36,658 nucleotides of DNA from positions 1 through 36,658 of the forward strand of contig CACXGE010000026.1 of NCBI GenBank assembly GCA_902767135.1. Direction: 5' to 3'. Source of the DNA: an uncultured Lachnospiraceae bacterium. Lineage in GTDB: Bacteria > Bacillota > Clostridia > Lachnospirales > Lachnospiraceae. The notes under the pieces were generated by a model, which saw nothing but the letters and a program-made list of their open reading frames with translations, was not told the DNA's origin and did no database searches. A program made the position numbers and the translations under genes. Of this stretch, positions 6,451-15,379 are shown piece by piece (position 1 is the first letter of the stretch; every line of letters begins with the position of its first letter).

Positions 6451-7392
6451 TTAAAACAAATTTTTCTTTGAGAAAATAATGGCCACCGCAATACTCACAA
6501 TCAAAGAAAAACCTATTACAATGGAAAATCCATAAGGACTGTTTGCAAATGGCATTCCCGCACCTTTCACATTCATTCCATATGCTGAGAAAATCATGGT
6601 TGGTATGGACATTACAATGGTTACCGTTGCCAGAAACTTCATCACAATGTTCAAATTATTTGAGATAATCGATGCAAATGCATCCACCATTCCATTTAAA
6701 ATTCCACTGTAAATATTCGCCATCTCTATGGCCTGTTTATTTTCGATAATAACATCCTCAAGCAAATCGGTATCTTCCGGATACTTTTTTATACTTTCAC
6801 TCTTTAGTAAACGTTCCAATACTACTTCATTGGAACGCAGCGAGGTAGTAAAGTATACAAGACTCTTTTCCAATTCCAGTAATTCTATCAATTCATAATT
6901 CTTCTGGGATTCGTGTAAATTCTTTTCAATCACTTCACTTTTTTTGTCTATAATCCTCAGATAATGTAGGAACAAAGTAGCGTTCTTATACAAAATCTGC
7001 AAAATAAATCGTGTCTTCTTGTATGTGAAAAAATTTCGCACCCTTCCGTCCATAAAGGCATTTAATATGGGTGTCTCTTCCAGACACACTGTAAATATAA
7101 CCTTTTCTGTCAGGATGATACCCAAAGGAATGGTCACATACCATTCCTTATCATTTCTTTCCTCTATTACAGGAATATCCACCAAAATCAAAGTGTAGTC
7201 ATCCTCCACTTCAATACGGGAACGTTCCTCTTCATCCAACGGTGCTCTTAAGTGGTCAATGTCTATCCCATAATCCGAAGATATGGTAAGCAATTCTGTA
7301 GCTGTAGGGTCTGATAAATGTACCCAGCTACCCTCCTGAATTTCATTAATCTGACGAATACCATCTTCTATGGTTCTAAAAATTTTCATCAT
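6451..7392 (-). CDS. corA: CorA family divalent-cation transporter
   Basis: The 313-residue protein has the CorA layout: a large cytoplasmic N-terminal funnel domain (about 1-250), then two C-terminal membrane helices (about 253-270 and 287-306) with the signature YGMN at 271-274 between them. The family forms homopentameric Mg2+ (sometimes Co2+, Ni2+ or Zn2+) channels in the inner membrane. The start at 7392 has GGAG 8 nt upstream. It is the first gene of a unit with the rhomboid-like protein (38-bp gap) and the sigma-like protein. A leader of about 200 nt with possible long-range pairing precedes it, which could carry regulation. Which cation it carries cannot be told from sequence. Confidence 0.9.
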   Translation of the reverse strand: MMKIFRTIEDGIRQINEIQEGSWVHLSDPTATELLTISSDYGIDIDHLRAPLDEEERSRIEVEDDYTLILVDIPVIEERNDKEWYVTIPLGIILTEKVIFTVCLEETPILNAFMDGRVRNFFTYKKTRFILQILYKNATLFLHYLRIIDKKSEVIEKNLHESQKNYELIELLELEKSLVYFTTSLRSNEVVLERLLKSESIKKYPEDTDLLEDVIIENKQAIEMANIYSGILNGMVDAFASIISNNLNIVMKFLATVTIVMSIPTMIFSAYGMNVKGAGMPFANSPYGFSIVIGFSLIVSIAVAIIFSKKNLF

Positions 7393-7452
7393 GGTAACTT
7401 CTCCTTTCTACCGGGTGCTGTTCAAAAAGAAGTTTTCACCAATGAAATTTCA

Positions 7453-7606
7453 CTATGTTGATGCAAAAGATGTATTTATTCTTCCACAGAACTGCCCGGC
7501 CCATACTATATGTACTTTTTCACTTTGTTTCGGGCGCCTTCGTCCCTTACTAGGCCCACCTTCCATGGAACACACATCCTTTCTATAAAATATGAAAATC
7601 TTCAAC
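7453..7606 (-). ncRNA. Long structured leader upstream of corA (possible regulatory RNA or small ORF)
   Basis: From the promoter at 7613-7641 to the corA ATG is about 210 nt. On the minus strand GATGTGT (7572-7578) can pair with ATACATC (7469-7475) and TTCCA (7566-7570) with TGGAA (7482-7486), closing a GC-rich core that contains GGGCC, GGCGCCC and GCCCG/CGGGC pairings. This G+C-rich patch is unlike its AT-rich surroundings. It does not look like the ykoK M-box. A 37-codon ORF (7566 down to 7453, starting MEGGPSKGRRRPKQ) overlaps the core but has no good ribosome site; I think it more likely an accident of a conserved RNA. Class unknown. Confidence 0.4.
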
Positions 7607-7612
7607 TGTATT

Positions 7613-7641
7613 AGTTTAGCACCATTTTAGGGGATTGTAAA
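7613..7641 (-). promoter_or_regulatory. Possible promoter for the corA operon
   Basis: On the minus strand TTTACA (7636-7641) and TAAACT (7613-7618) are spaced by 17 bp. The match to consensus is moderate, but it is the best candidate upstream of the leader. Confidence 0.45.
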
Positions 7642-7723
7642 CAGAATTACAGGAGTTTTCATAAATTTAATATACAGTTGTTACCGTATAGATGCAAGCT
7701 TAAATACACATTTATTGACTTTT

Positions 7724-7876
7724 TCATGTTTGTAAAATGTCATCTATTTTTCCAGTTGCCTCTGAAGACTCTTCAGATAAAGAATTGATTTCATCTGCCA
7801 CCACTGCAAATCCCTTTCCTGCTTCCCCCGCTCTGGCTACCTCGATAGCAGCATTTAAAGCTAATTTCTTATTGTC
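7724..7876 (-). pseudogene. Fragment of a methyl-accepting chemotaxis protein (signalling tip)
   Basis: About 49 codons translate to the highly conserved chemoreceptor hairpin: [20 protein letters not shown], then [19 protein letters not shown] and a stop shortly after. A full receptor has hundreds more residues on both sides; here there is no ligand-binding domain, HAMP domain or remaining coiled coil. The apparent N-terminal extension of this frame is simply the antisense of the XRE fragment next to it. It is a decayed remnant and cannot encode a receptor. It implies that the lineage has or had chemotaxis genes. Confidence 0.8.
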
Positions 7877-7881
7877 AAATT

Positions 7882-8001
7882 TCCAGTACACCCACAGACT
7901 ATCTGTTAGGCTTGAAAAACAAAAGAGAAATTGATTTATCACGACTTACGGAAGATGTAATTACTGCGCTACTGACACTGTTAAAAGCCATGAAAAGGTA
8001 A
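7882..8001 (+). pseudogene. C-terminal fragment of an XRE-family HTH regulator
   Basis: Read from 7882 the frame gives [11 protein letters not shown], the typical end of an XRE/Cro-like helix-turn-helix domain, then [19 protein letters not shown] and about nine more residues before TAA at 7999-8001. The DNA-binding helices are missing: upstream the sequence runs straight into the opposite-strand chemoreceptor fragment. There is no start codon or ribosome site. It is a truncated remnant; the junction near 7880 marks an old deletion or rearrangement. Confidence 0.68.
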
Positions 8002-8022
8002 GTATTTTGGTAGGATTTACTG

Positions 8023-8051
8023 TTGTATTTTATTTTTTCCTGTCGTATAAT
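8023..8051 (+). promoter_or_regulatory. Promoter for the activase/dehydratase fusion gene
   Basis: TTGTAT (8023-8028), a 17-bp spacer and a perfect TATAAT (8046-8051). Transcription from about 8058 would give a 150-nt leader before the ATG at 8209. Confidence 0.75.
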
Positions 8052-8057
8052 GTATAC

Positions 8058-8208
8058 TTGTTTGGAAATCGGGCATACAGTTGCAGCTCCAGGATGCACA
8101 ACCCCGTTTTCGGTAGTTACGAATTTTAATATTAAACGTATCTGTTCAGAGTCCTGAACAGATATCGTCAAACATATTATATTAACAGGAGGTTGGCAGT
8201 TTACTGTC
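8058..8208 (+). promoter_or_regulatory. Structured 5' leader with strong hairpin and a second hairpin between ribosome site and ATG
   Basis: TATCTGTTCAG and CTGAACAGATA (about 8140-8164) form an 11-bp perfect stem with a 4-base loop. GTTTG near 8060 can pair with CAAAC near 8170 to close the leader. AGGAGG lies 16 nt from the ATG, unusually far, but GGCAG and CTGTC (loop TTTA) fold in that space and would bring the site close to the start codon. No T-run follows, so any control is more likely translational than termination-based. No known riboswitch class was recognised. Confidence 0.5.
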
Positions 8209-11200
8209 ATGAAATATATGGAAAACAGAAATTTATACACTTTAGGAATTGATATTGGTTCCACAACCGTAAAAATTGCAGTTTTAAATGACACAAATGG
8301 TATCGTCTTTTCCGACTATCAGCGTCACTTTGCAAACATCAAAGAAACGTTATATGATTTAGTTTCAAAAGCGTATAAGGAACTTGGAGACATCACAGTC
8401 TCTGCTGTCATTACTGGTTCTGGAGGTTTAGCTTTGGCAAATCACCTGGAGATTCCTTTCACCCAGGAAGTCATTGCTGTTTCCACAGCCCTTTCTACCT
8501 ATGCTCCAAAAACAGACGTAGCCATCGAACTTGGCGGAGAAGACGCCAAAATCATATACTTTGAAGGCGGCAATGTAGAACAGCGTATGAATGGTATCTG
8601 TGCCGGTGGTACAGGTTCCTTTATTGACCAAATGGCATCTTTACTGCAGACGGATGCTACCGGGTTAAATGAATATGCCAAAAATTACAAGGCAATCTAC
8701 CCCATCGCAGCCCGCTGTGGTGTATTTGCCAAAACAGACATTCAGCCTTTGATCAATGAAGGAGCCACAAAAGAAGACTTGTCCGCTTCTATCTTCCAGG
8801 CTGTAGTAAACCAGACCATATCCGGTCTTGCCTGTGGAAAACCAATTCGAGGACATGTAGCCTTTTTAGGTGGTCCCTTGCACTTTCTCTCAGAATTAAA
8901 GCAGACATTTATCCGCACGTTGAAACTGGACGAGGAGCACAGTATCACTCCTGAAAATTCTCATCTGTTTGCTGCCGCCGGCTCTGCCCTGACTGCAGAC
9001 AAAAATAATACTCTCACGTTGTCTGAACTAGAGAAAAAACTTTCCGGAGAAATCAAGATTGCCTTTGAGGTAGAACGATTAGAGCCATTATTTAAAGATG
9101 AGACAGATTACGAAGCGTTTCAGACAAGACACAATGGACACTCTGTCACCACTGGTGATTTATCCACATACTCTGGAAACTGTTATCTTGGAATCGATGC
9201 CGGTTCCACCACTACAAAGGCTGCCCTGGTGGGAGAAAACGGAGATTTGCTCTACTCCTTCTACAGCACCAACAACGGAAGTCCACTGGCTACTACCATC
9301 CGTGCAATCAAAGATATTTATACCAAGCTGCCAAAGGATGCGAAAATTGTTCACGCCTGCTCCACCGGATACGGAGAAGCTTTGGTAAAAAATGCTTTGA
9401 TGCTGGAAGAGGGAGAGGTGGAAACCGTAGCCCACTACTATGCAGCTGCCTTCTTTGACCCTAAGGTGGATTGTATTATCGATATCGGCGGACAGGATAT
9501 GAAATGTATCAAAATCAAGAACCAGACCGTTGACAGTGTCCAGTTAAATGAAGCCTGTTCCTCCGGATGTGGCTCCTTTATCGAGACCTTTGCCAAATCC
9601 TTAAACTACTCCGTTCAGGATTTTGCACAGGCCGCACTTTTTGCAAAACATCCCATTGATTTAGGAACACGTTGTACTGTATTTATGAATTCCAAAGTAA
9701 AACAGGCCCAGAAAGAGGGAGCTGAGGTTGCTGATATTTCTGCCGGACTTGCCTACTCTGTGATTAAAAATGCCTTGTATAAGGTAATCAAGGTAAGTTC
9801 TGCCTCTGAATTAGGTAGCCATATCGTTGTTCAAGGGGGTACCTTCTATAATGATGCTGTGTTGCGCAGTTTTGAAAAAATTGCTGACTGTAAAGCAATC
9901 CGCCCTGACATTGCAGGTATCATGGGTGCTTTCGGTGCTGCCCTGATTGCAAGAGAGCGTTATCAGGAAAGCAAAACCACTACTATGCTTTCCATAGACA
10001 AAATTCACAATTTGGAATTTAATACCAGTATGTCACGTTGTAAGGGATGTACCAACAATTGTCTCCTTACCATCAACCGTTTTAGCGGTGGCCGTCAGTT
10101 TATCACCGGTAACCGATGCGAACGTGGTATTGGTGGACAGAAAAACAAAGACAACATTCCTAACTTGTTTGAATATAAAACAAAGCTGTTATTTGACCGG
10201 GAACCCCTGGACGAAGTGGATGCAGTACGGGGAACGGTAGGAATTCCACGTGTTTTGAATATGTATGAAAACTATCCCTTCTGGGCAGAGTTTTTCAAGG
10301 CATTAAACTTTAGAGTGGTTCTGTCCCCCGAGTCCAACCGAAAGATTTACGAACTGGGAATTGAATCTATCCCAAGTGAATCTGAATGTTACCCGGCAAA
10401 GCTTGCCCATGGTCATGTACAATGGTTGATAAACAAAGGATTAAACTTCATCTTCTACCCTTGTATTCCATATGAGCGAACAGAATTCCCAGAGGCCAAC
10501 AATCACTACAACTGCCCGATTGTAACCTCCTATGCGGAAAATATCAAAAACAATATGGATGACTTGAAAAATCCGGACATTCGCTTTATGAACCCCTTCC
10601 TTCCTTTTACCAATCTGGAAGTTTTGACCAAGCGACTAATCGAAGAATTCACCAAGGAATTCCCAGATATTTCTTCCGCAGAAATTAGGGATGCCGCCAG
10701 AATTGGCTGGCAGGCTATGGCGGATGTTCACGAAGAAATACAAAGAAAAGGGGAAGAGACCTTAGAATACTTAGAGAGCACAGGAAGACATGGAATTGTT
10801 CTTGCCGGCCGTCCATACCATATTGACCCGGAAATCAACCACGGTATTCCGGAACTGATTACCTCCTACGGTGTTGCGGTGTTTACAGAGGATTCCATCT
10901 CCCATCTCTCAAAGGTGGAACGACCATTGATTGTCATGGACCAGTGGATGTATCACTCCAGATTGTATGCTGCTGCAAACTACGTAAAGCAAAGGGAGGA
11001 TTTAGACTTAATTCAGCTAAACTCCTTTGGATGTGGACTTGACGCCGTCACCACCGACCAGGTAAGCGATATTTTAAATAACTCTGGAAAAATTTATACC
11101 TGTTTAAAGATTGATGAGGTAAATTCCCTGGGCGCTGCAAGAATTCGTGTCCGTTCCTTACTTTCTGCCATTCGTGTGAGAAAGCAGAAAAAGGTTACCC

Positions 11201-12474
11201 GCACCATTGTTCCTGCAAACTATGAACGTGTTATTTTTACAGAGGAAATGCGAAAGAATTACACCATTCTTTGTCCGCAGATGTCTCCTATCCACTTCTC
11301 TATTATAGAGCCTGCTATGCGCAGTTGTGGATATCATATAGAATTATTAAACAATGATGGCAAGGAAGCCGTTAATGTTGGATTAAAATATGTAAACAAC
11401 GATGCCTGCTATCCTTCTTTGATGGTGGTGGGGCAGATTATGGAGGCTGTCCTCTCAGGAAAGTACGACTTAAATAAAACTGCGGTGATCATTACCCAAA
11501 CCGGGGGAGGCTGCCGTGCCACAAACTATATCGGTTTCATCCGCCGTGCCCTGGCAAAAGCAGGCTATCCGGATATTCCTGTTCTTTCCTTAAACCTAAG
11601 CGGTTTTGAAAAGAATCCAGGATTCAAGATTACACCTAAGCTTGCTATCAAGGGAATGTACGCCTTAGAATTCGGTGATGTGCTGATGCGTTGCCTTTAC
11701 GCTACCAGACCTTACGAAGCCGTACCAGGTTCTGCTAATGCATTGCACAAAAAATGGGAAAAGATTTGTATTGACTTCGTAAGCGGAAATAATATTCCAT
11801 CCTATGGAAAGTACAAGAAAATCTGCCGTCAGATTATCCGTGAATTCGACAGCTTAGAACGTCTGGATGTTGTAAAACCCCGTGTTGGTGTGGTAGGCGA
11901 AATCCTAGTAAAATTCATGCCTGCTGCCAATAACTATCTGGTAGAACTTTTAGAAGAAGAAGGTGCCGAAGCTGTTGTTCCAGACCTGTTAGACTTCTTC
12001 CTCTACTGCTTCTACAATGCAAACTTTAAATACGAAAAACTAGGAATGAAAAAATCTACTGCCCGATACTGTAACTTAGGAATCAAGGCCTTAGAGTGGT
12101 TTAGGTCAGCTGCCAGAGATGAGTTTGAAAAGAGTAAACATTTTGAAGCTCCTGCCCATATTGAACATCTGGCCGAAATGGCAAGTGATATCGTTTCTTG
12201 CGGAAACCAGACAGGAGAAGGTTGGTTCTTAACCGGAGAAATGCTTGAACTCATTCAGTCCGGTGCCAATAATATTGTATGTACCCAGCCTTTTGCCTGT
12301 CTGCCTAACCACATTGTGGGAAAAGGAGTTATCAAAGAGTTGAGACGTCGCTACCCACAATCCAATGTGGTAGCCATTGACTATGATCCAGGTGCCAGCG
12401 AGGTAAATCAGCTTAACAGAATTAAACTGATGCTTTCAACGGCTTATAAACGTTTAGAAAATCAGAATCCGTAA
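8209..12474 (+). CDS. 2-hydroxyacyl-CoA dehydratase activase / dehydratase fusion protein (BadF-BadF-HgdB type)
   Basis: This 1421-residue cytoplasmic protein joins several modules. Residues about 10-275 form one BadF/HgdC-type ASKHA ATPase (DIGSTT at 15-20, [11 protein letters not shown] with Cys131). Residues about 326-580 form a second (DAGSTT at 330-335, [10 protein letters not shown] with Cys450 and Cys454). A cysteine-rich segment ([10 protein letters not shown], from 609) follows, then a DUF2229/HgdB-like C-terminal half. In HgdC homologues the conserved Cys holds a [4Fe-4S] cluster shared across a dimer, and ATP hydrolysis drives one-electron reduction of the dehydratase. Proteins of this fused form are widespread in clostridia but their substrate is not settled. 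It is monocistronic, ends at a bidirectional terminator, and could start at 8209 or the ATG at 8218. Confidence 0.88.
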   Translation: MKYMENRNLYTLGIDIGSTTVKIAVLNDTNGIVFSDYQRHFANIKETLYDLVSKAYKELGDITVSAVITGSGGLALANHLEIPFTQEVIAVSTALSTYAPKTDVAIELGGEDAKIIYFEGGNVEQRMNGICAGGTGSFIDQMASLLQTDATGLNEYAKNYKAIYPIAARCGVFAKTDIQPLINEGATKEDLSASIFQAVVNQTISGLACGKPIRGHVAFLGGPLHFLSELKQTFIRTLKLDEEHSITPENSHLFAAAGSALTADKNNTLTLSELEKKLSGEIKIAFEVERLEPLFKDETDYEAFQTRHNGHSVTTGDLSTYSGNCYLGIDAGSTTTKAALVGENGDLLYSFYSTNNGSPLATTIRAIKDIYTKLPKDAKIVHACSTGYGEALVKNALMLEEGEVETVAHYYAAAFFDPKVDCIIDIGGQDMKCIKIKNQTVDSVQLNEACSSGCGSFIETFAKSLNYSVQDFAQAALFAKHPIDLGTRCTVFMNSKVKQAQKEGAEVADISAGLAYSVIKNALYKVIKVSSASELGSHIVVQGGTFYNDAVLRSFEKIADCKAIRPDIAGIMGAFGAALIARERYQESKTTTMLSIDKIHNLEFNTSMSRCKGCTNNCLLTINRFSGGRQFITGNRCERGIGGQKNKDNIPNLFEYKTKLLFDREPLDEVDAVRGTVGIPRVLNMYENYPFWAEFFKALNFRVVLSPESNRKIYELGIESIPSESECYPAKLAHGHVQWLINKGLNFIFYPCIPYERTEFPEANNHYNCPIVTSYAENIKNNMDDLKNPDIRFMNPFLPFTNLEVLTKRLIEEFTKEFPDISSAEIRDAARIGWQAMADVHEEIQRKGEETLEYLESTGRHGIVLAGRPYHIDPEINHGIPELITSYGVAVFTEDSISHLSKVERPLIVMDQWMYHSRLYAAANYVKQREDLDLIQLNSFGCGLDAVTTDQVSDILNNSGKIYTCLKIDEVNSLGAARIRVRSLLSAIRVRKQKKVTRTIVPANYERVIFTEEMRKNYTILCPQMSPIHFSIIEPAMRSCGYHIELLNNDGKEAVNVGLKYVNNDACYPSLMVVGQIMEAVLSGKYDLNKTAVIITQTGGGCRATNYIGFIRRALAKAGYPDIPVLSLNLSGFEKNPGFKITPKLAIKGMYALEFGDVLMRCLYATRPYEAVPGSANALHKKWEKICIDFVSGNNIPSYGKYKKICRQIIREFDSLERLDVVKPRVGVVGEILVKFMPAANNYLVELLEEEGAEAVVPDLLDFFLYCFYNANFKYEKLGMKKSTARYCNLGIKALEWFRSAARDEFEKSKHFEAPAHIEHLAEMASDIVSCGNQTGEGWFLTGEMLELIQSGANNIVCTQPFACLPNHIVGKGVIKELRRRYPQSNVVAIDYDPGASEVNQLNRIKLMLSTAYKRLENQNP

Positions 12475-12516
12475 AATCTAGTTCTAAACCAATACGCTCC
12501 TTCTGACAGGGAACAA

Positions 12517-12558
12517 AAAAACACCGTATTTCCTACAAAAAAGGAAATACGGTGTTTT
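12517..12558. terminator. Bidirectional terminator between convergent genes
   Basis: AAAACACCGTATTTCC (12517-12532) and GGAAATACGGTGTTTT (12543-12558) form a perfect 16-bp stem with A-runs and T-runs on both sides. It serves the plus-strand fusion gene ending at 12474 and the minus-strand HD gene ending at 12566. Confidence 0.95.
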
Positions 12559-12565
12559 AGATTTG

Positions 12566-13036
12566 TTAAGCACTGGCGAATCTGCCTCGAAAAATACGGT
12601 GATAGACTTCTTTTAAAGCACATCCCTTATCTGCCAGACATACCAAAACCGTCTCTCGATATCTGGGCACAAACAAAGTCAATGGAAACATATGTTTCCG
12701 GATAATATCCTGTTCTCTATGATTTAACTCAAAATCTCTTGTTGCATTTTTCAGAGCGATTCCCGGATGGTAAAATCCATGCATACTGCCTAATTTCTGC
12801 TCATGCCAGTCATAGAGAAAATAATCGTGTAACAATGCTCCTCTTGCAAGACTCTTTACGTCTACTTTGATATGGTAACGATATGCAATCTGTCCACACA
12901 AATCAGCAACTGCTTTACAGTGAGCAAGCGTGGTAGTATTGCCATGCTGGATAAAATCATCCATTTTTAATATTCTCTCATCTAATAATAACTCTTCAAT
13001 ATACCCTTGATATTCTTCATATTCTTGTTTTGTCAT
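12566..13036 (-). CDS. HD-domain phosphohydrolase family protein
   Basis: The 156-residue protein has a compact HD fold: His39 in TLAHCKAVADLC, the metal-binding HD pair His70-Asp71 in GALLHDYFLYDWH, then His-containing helices (HPGIALKNA, IIRKHMFPL) and a distal ADKGCALKE. HD proteins hydrolyse phosphomonoesters or phosphodiesters, often of nucleotides; the natural substrate of this small family is not known. The ATG at 13036 has GGGAG 5 nt upstream. It is a single-gene unit: its start lies about 200 bp from the end of ppk, across a space holding repeat copy B and a weak promoter (TTGAAA, 17 bp, TATACA on the minus strand near 13130-13160). Confidence 0.82.
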   Translation of the reverse strand: MTKQEYEEYQGYIEELLLDERILKMDDFIQHGNTTTLAHCKAVADLCGQIAYRYHIKVDVKSLARGALLHDYFLYDWHEQKLGSMHGFYHPGIALKNATRDFELNHREQDIIRKHMFPLTLFVPRYRETVLVCLADKGCALKEVYHRIFRGRFASA

Positions 13037-13189
13037 TTTTTCTCCCTTATATAGCTACTGTTTTGTTACGTTACACAACCCTGTGTACCATAACGCTGTT
13101 TTCCTCAACCTATCATAAACTACCTCTATAATGTATATCATATCATAGTTTCTTTTTCAAGATTAAAAAGCTGAAAAATTTTACCATAT

Positions 13190-13218
13190 GTAACAGTTCA
13201 GCCATGCTAAACTGTTAC
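13190..13218. repeat. Intergenic palindrome, GTAACAGTTYAGC family, copy B
   Basis: GTAACAGTTCAGC (13190-13202) and GCTAAACTGTTAC (13206-13218) form a 13-bp stem with one mismatch (G-U as RNA) around CAT. This is the most symmetric copy. It lies just past the ppk stop codon and upstream of the HD gene promoter. Confidence 0.8.
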
Positions 13219-13239
13219 GAAATCCTCGGAATAGCATCA

Positions 13240-15366
13240 CTACTCCCTTGATGGCTCCTCCGTAACAAATATTCTTTTATTTTCTAAGTTCTTTTCTTTC
13301 ATCACCCTTTCCTTTGCCTCCTTGCAAAAGTAATCCTGTGCACAAAGCAGTGTCTTTCCCCGTCTATCCACCCGGTGATAGAAGCCATCTTCTTTTAGGA
13401 GCCTTGCTTTCATGGTATCCGCTAATTGAATGTCTACAATATGTTTTACCTCCTGCTTTAGTTTTTCATCTTCCACAGGAAACAGTATTTCCACTCTGCG
13501 GTCTAAATTTCTTGGCATCCAGTCCGCGCTTGCCATATAAATTTCTTCGTTTCCATAATTGTAAAAATAAAATATTCTACTGTGTTCCAAAAAATTCCCA
13601 ACCAAGGAACGGACACGGATATTCTCACTGATTCCCGGAATTCCTACCTTTAAACAGCAGATCCCTCTCACAATCAAATCAATTTTTACCCCTGCCGCTG
13701 ACGCCTGATATAAGGCTTCAATAATTCCTTTGTCACAGAGAGAATTCATCTTCGCTATGATTCTTGCCTCTTTTCCTTCTAACGCAAAATCCTGCTCTCT
13801 TTTGATAAGCTGCATAAATTTATCTCTTAACCACAGTGGTGCCAAGGTAAGAGCATTCCAGGACTTTGGCTCGGAATAGCCGGAAAGCATATTAAACACT
13901 GCAGTGGCATCTGCCCCAATATGCTCTGCACAGGTAAGGATTCCCATGTCAGTATACAACTTGGCTGTAGCATCATTATAGTTTCCTGTCCCCAGATGTA
14001 CATATCTTCGAATTCCATCTTCTTCCCTTCTTACCACAAGAGTGATTTTACTGTGGGTTTTTAAACCAACCAACCCATAGATTACATGACATCCTGCCTT
14101 TTCTAACATTTTTGCCCAGCCAATATTGTTTTCTTCGTCAAACCTTGCCTTTAACTCTACCAATACAGATACCTGTTTCCCATTTTCTGCCGCCTGAGCC
14201 AGTGCAGCAATAATCGGTGAATTTCCACTTACCCGGTACAGGGTCTGTTTGATCGCAAGGGTATCCTTATCCCTGGCTGCCTGTTTGATAAAATCCACCA
14301 CAGGGTCAAAAGTTTCATACGGATGATGCAATAAAATATCTCCTTTTTTTATCTGTTCAAAAAGGTTTTCTTCCTCATTTAACCCAGGAATGGGCTGTGG
14401 AATATATTTTGAACATTTTAAATGTTCAAATCCTTCCATTCCATACATTTTCATCAAAAAAGTTAAATCCAAGGGACCCGGAATCATAAAAATATCTTCT
14501 TCTTTTATACCAAGCTCCTTCTTTAAAATATTTAGAAGCCTTTTGTCTACATCTTCTTCTACCTCCAGACGGATTGCCTGCCCCCACTGCCTCTTTTTCA
14601 ATTTTTGCTCAATTTCCTTCAACAAATCTTCTGCCTCATCCTCATCAATGCTTAAATCTGCATTTCTCATAATACGATAAGGAAAGGCACACACAATATC
14701 ATAGCTTAAAAACAGTTTGTCTATATTTCTTTCAATCACCTGTTCTAACAAAATAACATTTTTACTTCCATCTGCTCTGTCAGGCAGAGGAATAATCCTT
14801 GGTATTACCGCTGGCACCTGTACCGTGGCAAATTCCAATTCTTCTTTTCCTCCTTTTTTGGAAAGCAACGCACCAATATTTAAAGTTTTATTACGAATCA
14901 GTGGAAATGGTCTGGAGGAATCCACTGCCATAGGTGTCACTACCGGATATACATTATCTGCAAAAAATCCATCTACAAATTTTATCTGCTCCTCATTTAA
15001 CTCCTCATGGGATTTGATAATACGCAATTTCTCAGCAGACAGCTCTGGCAACAACATTTTATTGTAGGTATGATATTGTTCCTTTACAAAGTTATGAGTC
15101 TTCTCATTCACCGCAATCAACTGCTCCTTGGCTGTCATACCTGCAATATCTCTTTTCTCGTATTCTGCATGAATCATATCCTTTAAAGAGGCTACACGAA
15201 CCATGAAAAACTCATCCAGATTCGAGGAGGTGATACTTAAAAATTTCATTCGTTCAAACAAAGGATTCTCCTTATCCTTAGCTTCTTCTAATATTCTCTC
15301 ATTAAATTGAATCCAGCTCAACTCTCTATTGGTAAAAAATGAGGGATTGCTAACATCTTTCTCCAT
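13240..15366 (-). CDS. ppk1: Polyphosphate kinase 1
   Basis: The 708-residue enzyme makes inorganic polyphosphate from ATP reversibly, working as a membrane-associated oligomer. The N-domain starts FFTNRELSWIQFNERILEEA (11-30). DPVVDFIKQAARDKDTLAIK lies mid-protein. The first phospholipase-D-like half carries the phosphorylated histidine His457 in YVHLGTGNYND; the second has His595 in LEHSRIFYF, then ASADWMPRNLDRRVE. Length is normal for the family. The gene follows ppx by 13 bp, so polymer synthesis and breakdown are co-transcribed. The ribosome site is GGAGGA before the ATG at 15366. Confidence 0.97.
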   Translation of the reverse strand: MEKDVSNPSFFTNRELSWIQFNERILEEAKDKENPLFERMKFLSITSSNLDEFFMVRVASLKDMIHAEYEKRDIAGMTAKEQLIAVNEKTHNFVKEQYHTYNKMLLPELSAEKLRIIKSHEELNEEQIKFVDGFFADNVYPVVTPMAVDSSRPFPLIRNKTLNIGALLSKKGGKEELEFATVQVPAVIPRIIPLPDRADGSKNVILLEQVIERNIDKLFLSYDIVCAFPYRIMRNADLSIDEDEAEDLLKEIEQKLKKRQWGQAIRLEVEEDVDKRLLNILKKELGIKEEDIFMIPGPLDLTFLMKMYGMEGFEHLKCSKYIPQPIPGLNEEENLFEQIKKGDILLHHPYETFDPVVDFIKQAARDKDTLAIKQTLYRVSGNSPIIAALAQAAENGKQVSVLVELKARFDEENNIGWAKMLEKAGCHVIYGLVGLKTHSKITLVVRREEDGIRRYVHLGTGNYNDATAKLYTDMGILTCAEHIGADATAVFNMLSGYSEPKSWNALTLAPLWLRDKFMQLIKREQDFALEGKEARIIAKMNSLCDKGIIEALYQASAAGVKIDLIVRGICCLKVGIPGISENIRVRSLVGNFLEHSRIFYFYNYGNEEIYMASADWMPRNLDRRVEILFPVEDEKLKQEVKHIVDIQLADTMKARLLKEDGFYHRVDRRGKTLLCAQDYFCKEAKERVMKEKNLENKRIFVTEEPSRE

Positions 15367-15379
15367 ATATCCTTCCTCC

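Noticed and set aside
7393..7606. ykoK M-box magnesium riboswitch before corA
   Set aside because: The conserved M-box core sequences are absent; only a general structured leader can be supported.
7899..8294. 131-codon minus-strand frame over the activase promoter
   Set aside because: It overlaps the promoter, leader and start of the 1421-residue gene and the XRE fragment; no family pattern and no good ribosome site.
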